Below, one piece after another: positions 57,080 through 64,000 of a stretch of 64,000 nt of DNA. A model generated the notes under the pieces. It made no database searches and was not told where the DNA came from. It saw only the letters and a list, made by a program, of their open reading frames with translations. The translations under genes were made by a program, and so were the position numbers. Source of the DNA: Pseudomonadota bacterium. GTDB taxonomy: Bacteria > Desulfobacterota > Desulfobulbia > Desulfobulbales > Desulfurivibrionaceae. Numbering within the stretch: position 1 is the stretch's first letter; the number at the start of each line of letters is the position of its first letter. The stretch lies in the NCBI GenBank assembly GCA_018830485.1, contig JAHJRQ010000025.1, forward strand, positions 1-64,000, read 5' to 3'.

Positions 57080-58468
57080 ATGAAAGTTTTATTTATCAGT
57101 CATCCGAATAAATATGAAGAAAAACCGGATTTTCCTCCTATCGGGTTAGCGTATATTGGGGCAATAGCCAAGAGAGACGGTCACGAAGTTCTCCTTATCG
57201 ATGGCGGTCTTTTGAATATTGAGAAAATATTGCGGCAAGCAAAGGAGTTTTCGCCGGAATTTATCGGAGTAACATGTTGGACAATAAATAGGGCAATTGT
57301 TTGGCGACTGATTAACCTTTTATCTGAATCGATGCCGGAGGCATTTCTCTGTGTCGGAGGACAGCACCCAACCTATTATCCTGAACATATCTTTTTAAAA
57401 ACAAATACTCATGCGGTGGTGACTGGTGAGGGTGAAGACACCATAAGCGAACTTTTGCAAGCTCTTGAAAACAGAAGCGATCTATCGGAAGTTAGAGGGA
57501 TTATATTTAAAAAAAACGATGGCGTTCTTGTGCGGACTGCCCCAAGACCTCCAGTGGAGCAGCTTGATTCAATACCCTTTCCCTACTATGAGGGATTCCA
57601 AAACTTTACCTTCGATAATTATACCGGGATTGGTGGCGCCGACCTTCCAGGCCCGACTGCGGCGGTGATTACCTCAAGGGGATGTGTTTTTGATTGTACT
57701 TATTGCAGTTCGGTTAATTTCTGGAGCAAAAGATGGCGTTCCCGTTCAGCAGAAAACGTACTTGATGAAATGGAGTTGCTGGTAAAAAAGTGGGGGGTTC
57801 GTTCTGTTTATATATTTGACGACAACTTCCCCGTTAACAAAAAGAGAGCTGTTGATATATGCCAAGGTATAATCGATAGAAAGTTAAATATCAGTTGGGC
57901 GTGCTGTGGTCATGTTAAGACTATTGACGCCAATTTGTTGAGAGTTATGAAACAAAGTGGCTGTGTGAGCATCGATTTCGGCGTAGAAAGCGGAAGCGAC
58001 ATTATTTTGAAAAATATAAATAAGGGTCAGAGCCGTATTGATATAGAGCGGACCTTTGCGCTGGTGCATCAGGCTGGCATAAAACCCATTGCTTACCTTA
58101 TGGTTGGGAATAAAGGTGAGAGTGTAGATACGATAAACTCAACTGTTGAGATGTTGGGCGTTGTAAAACCTCATTTGTCAACAGGGGCATCTTTGCTGTG
58201 GTTGTTGCCGGGGACTCAAGTATTTAAAGAGGCGCGCGCAAACAATTTTATCAGTGATGATTATTGGATTAAGTTTGATGATGTACCGTACAATCTGCAA
58301 GAGCATTCGTATCAGGAGCTTTTCAAACTTCGTCAGTTATTGATGTGGGGGATTGCTAAAAATAAAGGTGGAATCACACCAGTTATCAGCTATTATCTTA
58401 AATCTGTATATTATCGATTTCCCAAATTGTCTATTTTTAGAGCACTTATACCCAATTGGTTGAGGTGA
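57080..58468 (+). CDS. B12-binding-domain radical SAM protein
   Basis: PPIGLAYIGAIAKRDGHEVLLIDGG; SRGCVFDCTYCSSVNFW (CxxxCxxC). Confidence 0.88.
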   Translation: MKVLFISHPNKYEEKPDFPPIGLAYIGAIAKRDGHEVLLIDGGLLNIEKILRQAKEFSPEFIGVTCWTINRAIVWRLINLLSESMPEAFLCVGGQHPTYYPEHIFLKTNTHAVVTGEGEDTISELLQALENRSDLSEVRGIIFKKNDGVLVRTAPRPPVEQLDSIPFPYYEGFQNFTFDNYTGIGGADLPGPTAAVITSRGCVFDCTYCSSVNFWSKRWRSRSAENVLDEMELLVKKWGVRSVYIFDDNFPVNKKRAVDICQGIIDRKLNISWACCGHVKTIDANLLRVMKQSGCVSIDFGVESGSDIILKNINKGQSRIDIERTFALVHQAGIKPIAYLMVGNKGESVDTINSTVEMLGVVKPHLSTGASLLWLLPGTQVFKEARANNFISDDYWIKFDDVPYNLQEHSYQELFKLRQLLMWGIAKNKGGITPVISYYLKSVYYRFPKLSIFRALIPNWLR

Positions 58469-58591
58469 TTTTGTTATGTATTTTTCTGTGATTATTGTGA
58501 AATGATCCACGATCGGTTGTTTGTCGTCGGTGTGCGGGGGACGGGTCCTTGTCTTTTTTCTTGATACCCATTTCAACGGGAAGGGATTGCA

Positions 58592-59560
58592 ATGGTCGGC
58601 GCTGGCGTTGAATCGACCACTAAGTCGCAGATCGCCTGCGTGACTGGAGCAACAGGCATGATCGGGCGGCGAATAGTGGAAAAGCTGCTTGCGCGCGGGT
58701 ATCAAGTCAGGGTGTTAACTCGCCGCCATTATGTGAATCAACGGGTCCGCGTCTTCAATGCATGCTTTGCCGATGAGGCGACACTGAATGAATTCATTTG
58801 CGGAGCAGATTTCGTATTTAACTGCGCGGCTGAGCTGCGTGACGAATCGAAAATGTGGGCAGCAAATGTCTTGGGCGCGGAAAAAATCACAGAGATGGTC
58901 GAGAGGTATCATATTAAATATTATTGCCACTTGAGCAGTGCTGGGGTTGTTGGGCGCACTTCACAGGAGGTTGTGGATGAAGACACGTCATGTCAGCCCC
59001 AGAACCACTATGAAGTAACAAAATTCGAAGCTGAGAAATTCGTTGGCCGCAGAATCGACGGGTGTAACACCATCATTCTGCGACCGACAAATGTTGTAGA
59101 TTGGGAACATCTGGGTGAGCTGAGCCTTTTTGTTGACGGGTCGATCAAGAGCCTGCTGAAAGCGTTTGTCAAAGGAGGGGAGTGCGCTCATATAGTGCAT
59201 GCCGAGGATGTGGCCAATGCTGCGGTGTTCTTTCTCGATCGACCGTCTTCTCTGACGCCCCGTATATTTTTTGTGTCTCTTGATGATGACCCGTTAAACA
59301 CGTTTTCGGATTTATGGTCGATATTTAGGGAGATGGAGTCCCCAGGGAAACAAAATGCCATCACCCGAAATCTACATCTTCCAGTGATTGTTCCGTATGT
59401 GTTACGGTTGTTGGTGGGGCGGACTGGGAATTCTGGAAAGGTAAAGTATTCGTCCAATCGATTAGTTTCCGCAGGATTTAGCTATTCGCTTGGAGTGCGG
59501 AAAACGATCGAGAGAATTTCTCTGGAACGTGCTTTTGGCAGCGATAGCGACCGATGTTGA
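58592..59560 (+). CDS. NAD-dependent epimerase/dehydratase (SDR)
   Basis: ACVTGATGMIGRRIVEKLLARGYQVRVLTRR; YEVTKFEAEKF. Confidence 0.85.
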   Translation: MVGAGVESTTKSQIACVTGATGMIGRRIVEKLLARGYQVRVLTRRHYVNQRVRVFNACFADEATLNEFICGADFVFNCAAELRDESKMWAANVLGAEKITEMVERYHIKYYCHLSSAGVVGRTSQEVVDEDTSCQPQNHYEVTKFEAEKFVGRRIDGCNTIILRPTNVVDWEHLGELSLFVDGSIKSLLKAFVKGGECAHIVHAEDVANAAVFFLDRPSSLTPRIFFVSLDDDPLNTFSDLWSIFREMESPGKQNAITRNLHLPVIVPYVLRLLVGRTGNSGKVKYSSNRLVSAGFSYSLGVRKTIERISLERAFGSDSDRC

Positions 59561-59664
59561 TGTGGTTGCTTGCCATTTGTGTTAACCATGCGCCGCGCAC
59601 ATACAAGATGGCATAACAGAGGCGGGGTGCCTTGGTGCGAGTATTTGGAGTCTAAAGCAAATCT

Positions 59665-60819
59665 ATGACCGAGAAAATGAATAACCGGGCCTACCAAATC
59701 TGCCTTCACTGTATTATGGACACGTCCGACCCAAACATCGTTTTTGATGAGCGTGGATGGTGTGACTACTGCAATAACTTTGAGTCAACGATACAGCCCA
59801 ATTGGCATACCGATCGAACAGGTGAAAATGCTCTTGAGTTGCTTGCTTGCAAAATTCGGCAAGAAGGCCAGGGGAAAGACTTTGACTGCATTATTGGGCT
59901 TAGCGGCGGATTGGATAGTTCTTATGCGGCGTATGTTGTCAAGGAGAAGATGGGCTTGCGGCCACTGTTGTTTCACGTCGATGCCGGCTGGAATACTGAT
60001 CAAGCGGTCGGGAATATTGAAAAGCTGGTGGATGGGCTGGGGCTTGATCTTTACACAGAGGTCATTAACTGGGAGGAAATGAAGGATCTTCAGGTTGCAT
60101 TCCTGCGTTCTCAAATTCCGGACCAGGACCTGCCTCAAGATGCTGCCTTCTTCTCCGCTCTTTACAGGTTTGCCCATAAATACAAAATTAAATATGTGAT
60201 TACCGGCTCTAATTATTCGACGGAGTGCTGTCGTGAGCCTGAAGAATGGGGGGGGTATCTCGGGATTGACACGCTGCTTTTCAAAGACATCCATTCTCGT
60301 TTTGGAAAACGACCACTTGGATCCTTTCCTTTGGTTGATATTATAGTTTCCAAGGGATTTTACCAGAAGATACTGGGGATGAAGATCGCCAAGCCATTGA
60401 ATATGGTTCCTTTTATCAAGAAGAATGCGGAAGAAGAACTTGCGAGTCGGTTTGGCTGGCAGCGGTTCCAGCACAAGCACCACGAATCGCGTTTCACCCG
60501 ATTTTACGAAGATTACTGGTTGCCGCGCAAATTTGGCTTTCAGAAACGGCGAGCTCATTTTTCAAGTCTGATCATGACTGGGCAGATGAAGCGTGATCAG
60601 GCCTTAGAGCGAATTTCTCGCCCGGAGATGGACGAACATTTCTTGCGACAAGAATTCGAGTATGTGGCTAGCAAACTGGACCTGAGCGTGGCTGAGTTAC
60701 AAGAAATTTTTGATGGTAAAAATAAAACATACCGGGATTATCGCAATAAACGTTGGCTGATTGGTCTCGGTACCGGCGTCTTGCGCTGTCTTGGTATGGA
60801 GAAAAGGTTTTTTCGATGA
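59665..60819 (+). CDS. N-acetyl sugar amidotransferase (WbpG/LfnA/WbuX family)
   Basis: CLHCIMDTSDPNIVFDERGWCDYCNNFE; CIIGLSGGLDSSYAAY PP-loop. Confidence 0.9.
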   Translation: MTEKMNNRAYQICLHCIMDTSDPNIVFDERGWCDYCNNFESTIQPNWHTDRTGENALELLACKIRQEGQGKDFDCIIGLSGGLDSSYAAYVVKEKMGLRPLLFHVDAGWNTDQAVGNIEKLVDGLGLDLYTEVINWEEMKDLQVAFLRSQIPDQDLPQDAAFFSALYRFAHKYKIKYVITGSNYSTECCREPEEWGGYLGIDTLLFKDIHSRFGKRPLGSFPLVDIIVSKGFYQKILGMKIAKPLNMVPFIKKNAEEELASRFGWQRFQHKHHESRFTRFYEDYWLPRKFGFQKRRAHFSSLIMTGQMKRDQALERISRPEMDEHFLRQEFEYVASKLDLSVAELQEIFDGKNKTYRDYRNKRWLIGLGTGVLRCLGMEKRFFR

Positions 60820-61430
60820 TTCATGTGGTTGATTACGGCCTCGGCAACGTGCAAGCCTTTTTGACGATGTTCAAACGGCTTGGGTTTGAGGCTACCCGTG
60901 CCCAAACCGCTTCGGATCTAATTGGAGCAAGCAAGATCATTCTTCCCGGCGTTGGCGCATTCGACCATGCTATTGAGTTGCTGGATCAATCGGGTATGCG
61001 GGCTGCTTTGGAAGCTTTGGTTTTGCGGGACAAGGTGCCTGTGCTGGGGATTTGCGTGGGGATGCAGATATTGGCTTCGGCTAGCGATGAAGGTCGGCTG
61101 TCGGGCTTGGGCTGGGTGCCGGGGAAGGTGCGTTCATTTCGTGTCCACGAACAATCAGCAAGTCTGCCTTTGCCGCACATGGGCTGGAACGATGTGCAAC
61201 CCAAGCCCGGGGCGCTCTTTTTTGCACATCTTGAATCCGACGCAAGATTTTATTTTCTCCACTCCTATTTTTTTGAATGCGACGAACCGTCACATGTCGC
61301 TGCTGTTGCATCCTACGGCTTTGATTTTTGCTGTGCCGTCTCTGCCGACAATGTCCATGGCGTGCAGTTCCACCCCGAAAAAAGTCATCACTTTGGCGCA
61401 CAATTGCTGAAAAATTTTGCGGAGCTGTGA
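60816..61430 (+). CDS. HisH-type glutamine amidotransferase (WbuY-like paralog)
   Basis: IHVVDYGLGNVQAF; VLGICVGMQILASAS; VQFHPEKSH. Confidence 0.9.
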   Translation: MIHVVDYGLGNVQAFLTMFKRLGFEATRAQTASDLIGASKIILPGVGAFDHAIELLDQSGMRAALEALVLRDKVPVLGICVGMQILASASDEGRLSGLGWVPGKVRSFRVHEQSASLPLPHMGWNDVQPKPGALFFAHLESDARFYFLHSYFFECDEPSHVAAVASYGFDFCCAVSADNVHGVQFHPEKSHHFGAQLLKNFAEL

Positions 61431-61431
61431 G

Positions 61432-62229
61432 ATGTTGCGCCCAAGAATTACCCCCTGTCTTCTGGTTCACAAGGGTGGCCTTGTCAAAACGGTAGGCTTC
61501 AAAACGCCAAAATACGTGGGCGACCCAATCAACGCGGTCAAAATTTTTAACGAGAAGGAAGCGGATGAACTCATTGTTCTGGATATCGATGCAGCAGTAA
61601 ACAATGCCGAGCCCGACTACAGGATGATCGCCAATCTGGCTGCTGAGTGCAGGATGCCGCTTTGTTATGGGGGCGGCATCAAAACCCCGGAGCAGGCAAA
61701 GCGGATTATCGGCTTAGGGGTAGAAAAGGTTGCCATCAGTTCCGCGGTTATTGAGAACCCTGAATTGATTACGCGAATTGCGGACGATATCGGGCGTCAA
61801 AGCGTGGTTGTGGTTTTGGATGTCAAAAAACGCATGTTCAGCAAAGACTACGATGTTTTTACCAAAAACGCCCTTAACAACACCAAACGAAGCGTTTTTG
61901 ATCTGGCGGCTGAGATTGAAAAATTAGGTGCTGGTGAATTGGTCGTCAATTCGATAGACCGAGATGGTGCGATGACGGGGTACGACTTGGCTTTGGCGGA
62001 GAGAATCAGGCAAACAGTGAAGATCCCCATTACCATTCTTGGCGGGGCAGGGACATTGAGCGATATTGAAGCTCTCATTCGATCATGTGGTGTTATCGGT
62101 GCCGCAGCCGGAAGCTTGTTCGTGTTCAAAGGGGTGTACAAGGCAGTCTTGATCAACTACCCAACCTTGGTGCAACGCGATGAATTGATCAGAAAGGCCT
62201 TGGGAATGGCGGACGTGGAATTGAAGTAA
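61432..62229 (+). CDS. HisF-type cyclase subunit (WbuZ-like paralog)
   Basis: RPRITPCLLVHKGGLVKTVGFK; NSIDRDGAMTGYDLALAERI. Confidence 0.9.
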   Translation: MLRPRITPCLLVHKGGLVKTVGFKTPKYVGDPINAVKIFNEKEADELIVLDIDAAVNNAEPDYRMIANLAAECRMPLCYGGGIKTPEQAKRIIGLGVEKVAISSAVIENPELITRIADDIGRQSVVVVLDVKKRMFSKDYDVFTKNALNNTKRSVFDLAAEIEKLGAGELVVNSIDRDGAMTGYDLALAERIRQTVKIPITILGGAGTLSDIEALIRSCGVIGAAAGSLFVFKGVYKAVLINYPTLVQRDELIRKALGMADVELK

Positions 62230-62249
62230 TTACAAATAAGAGGATTTTC

Positions 62250-63278
62250 ATGTTTTCGAGTAAAACGCTATTAATCACTGGCGGTACGGGTTCTTTTGGT
62301 AATGCCATATTGCGTCGTTTTTTGGACTCTGATCTGCGCGAAATCCGCATTCTCAGCCGCGATGAGAAAAAGCAGGATGATATGCGCAAGCGCTACAACA
62401 ACCCAAAACTCAAGTTTTATATTGGGGATGTTCGAGATTACCAGTCCGTGTTGAATGCCGTTCGCGGAGTTGATTACATTTATCATGCGGCGGCATTGAA
62501 ACAAGTTCCTTCATGCGAATTTCATCCACTTGAGGCGGTTAAGACTAATATACTAGGTACAGAGACCGTCCTTGAGGCTGCAATTTGTAGCGGCGTAAAG
62601 CGAGTAGTGTGCCTAAGCACGGATAAAGCGGTTTATCCGATCAATGCGATGGGAATTTCCAAGGCGATGATGGAAAAGGTCATTGTCGCCAAGTCCCGGG
62701 GGTGTCAGTCAACCATTATTTGTGCGACGCGCTACGGTAACGTGATGGCCTCGCGCGGTTCGGTAATTCCACTGTTTGTGGAACAAATCCGGGGAGGCAA
62801 TCCCATTACGATTACCGACCCCAATATGACTCGTTTTATGATGACTCTGGATGATGCCGTCGATTTGGTGTTGTATGCCTTTGAGAACGCCAAGGCTGGC
62901 GACATTTTTGTGCAGAAGGCTCCCGCTGCGACCATAGAAACCTTGGCTAAAGCGCTGACAGAGCTGATGGGGGTTCCCAACCATGAAATCCGAATTATAG
63001 GAACGCGCCATGGCGAAAAGTTGTATGAAGCCTTGCTCAGCCGGGAAGAAATGGTTGCCGCTCAAGACTTGGGGGGGTATTACCGTGTTCCGCCTGACCT
63101 GCGCGATTTGAATTATGGGAAATTCGTTGAGCAGGGTGAAATCAGGATTTCCGAGGCAGTAGATTACAATTCACACAACACGACCCGTTTGGATGTCGAG
63201 GCGATGATGGCATTGTTGATGAAACTTTCTTTCATGCAGGCCATAGCGCGTGGTGAGTATGCCCCGCCGGAGGAGTGA
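62250..63278 (+). CDS. fnlA: UDP-GlcNAc 4,6-dehydratase/5-epimerase (FnlA/CapE/WbjB)
   Basis: KTLLITGGTGSFGNAILRRFL; YHAAALKQVPSCEFHPLEAVKTNILGTE; NAMGISKAMMEKV. Confidence 0.9.
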   Translation: MFSSKTLLITGGTGSFGNAILRRFLDSDLREIRILSRDEKKQDDMRKRYNNPKLKFYIGDVRDYQSVLNAVRGVDYIYHAAALKQVPSCEFHPLEAVKTNILGTETVLEAAICSGVKRVVCLSTDKAVYPINAMGISKAMMEKVIVAKSRGCQSTIICATRYGNVMASRGSVIPLFVEQIRGGNPITITDPNMTRFMMTLDDAVDLVLYAFENAKAGDIFVQKAPAATIETLAKALTELMGVPNHEIRIIGTRHGEKLYEALLSREEMVAAQDLGGYYRVPPDLRDLNYGKFVEQGEIRISEAVDYNSHNTTRLDVEAMMALLMKLSFMQAIARGEYAPPEE

Positions 63279-63279
63279 G

Positions 63280-64000
63280 ATGCGCGTATTGGTGACAGGG
63301 TCGAGAGGGTTCATCGGCAAGAACCTGGTTGTGCGACTGGGCGAAACCACAGGTTGTGAGGTGTTACGTTTTGATCGTGACGATGCGTTGCCTTCGCTTG
63401 TTGACAAGGTTTGCCAGGCCGATGCAGTGGTGCATCTGGCGGGCGAAAATCGTCCCAAAAATGTGGCTGATTTTGTTCTGGGTAATGAGGAGTTGACAAA
63501 GGCCCTTTGTGCGGCGGTACAGGCATCCGGACGCAAGATTCCTCTTGTCCTGGCTTCGTCCATGCAGGCGGATCTTTCTAATCCATACGGGAAGAGTAAA
63601 CATGCGGCTGAACAGGCTGTGGAGCTACTTGCTTCAGAGACCGGCAACCCTGTAGTGATCTATCGCTTGCCCAATGTATTCGGCAAATGGTGTAAGCCCA
63701 ACTACAACTCAGTGGTGGCGACATTTTGTCATAACATCGTGCATGATCTGCCGATACAGATACATGAACCTTCGACAGTGTTGCGTCTGGTGTATATCGA
63801 TGATGTGGTCTCCGAGTTTTTGTGCGCGCTCGGCTTGATGACCGATGGTGTCCGCAGGGGGGAAGTGGCCCCTGAATATACCATCACACTGGGGGAGTTA
63901 GCCGCGCAGATTGAGGCCTTTCGCAATTGTCGCAGCACCTTGGTTTCCGAGCGTGTTGGGACAGGCTTGGCGCGGGCACTCTATTCGACTTATGTCAGTT
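63280..64000 (+). CDS. fnlB: FnlB/CapF/WbjC-like reductase (truncated by window end)
   Basis: MRVLVTGSRGFIGKNLVVRL; AVVHLAGENRPKNVADFVLGN; no stop before 64000, so absent from the ORF track. Confidence 0.85.
   Translation, partial: MRVLVTGSRGFIGKNLVVRLGETTGCEVLRFDRDDALPSLVDKVCQADAVVHLAGENRPKNVADFVLGNEELTKALCAAVQASGRKIPLVLASSMQADLSNPYGKSKHAAEQAVELLASETGNPVVIYRLPNVFGKWCKPNYNSVVATFCHNIVHDLPIQIHEPSTVLRLVYIDDVVSEFLCALGLMTDGVRRGEVAPEYTITLGELAAQIEAFRNCRSTLVSERVGTGLARALYSTYVS

Noticed and set aside
60816-62229. hisH/hisF as part of a histidine operon
   Set aside because: Located between a WbuX-like amidotransferase and fnlA, and no other his genes are nearby; glycan paralogs are more likely

Overview
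The window looks like chromosomal DNA from a Gram-negative bacterium, possibly Desulfobacterota/deltaproteobacterial (taxonomy is a low-confidence guess). Positions 1-9.0 kb hold housekeeping and defence-type genes: a hotdog thioesterase, a thioredoxin-like protein, a PHP-UvrD fusion, a DUF559 nuclease bracketed by inverted palindromic repeats, a TrxB-like reductase, tadA, a MntA/HepT pair, tRNA-Ser(CGA), hicB with a frameshifted hicA, and a second HEPN/MNT pair. From about 9.1 kb to the window end, almost everything on the + strand is one large surface-glycan locus. It opens with an RfaH/NusG-like antiterminator gene, a sigma70-like promoter and a near-perfect copy of the enterobacterial ops element, then Wzz and an ABC flippase. 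The locus carries several sugar modules: (i) a pseudaminic-acid-type set (PseC, PseG, PseI, a formyltransferase, and an SpsF-aminotransferase fusion) with no recognisable PseB or PseH; (ii) an SpsF/Gfo-Idh/DegT/GNAT cassette; (iii) an HddC-like/CBS-GHMP kinase/NeuB-TIM-barrel fusion/GmhA-like/SpsF/class IV aminotransferase cassette; (iv) a KdsB/Gfo-Idh/SIS/IMPase/2-hydroxyacid dehydrogenase/HpaI-aldolase cassette; (v) a CDP-6-deoxyhexose set; and (vi) a WbuX/HisH/HisF/FnlA/FnlB set predicted to make 2-acetamidino-L-fucosamine, cut by the window end. The best candidates for undescribed biology are the HpaI-aldolase/KdsB cassette, the CBS-kinase/NeuB-TIM cassette, the DUF559-plus-palindrome element, and the RfaH/ops control of the locus. 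All family calls come from reading motifs and sequence; no database search was run.
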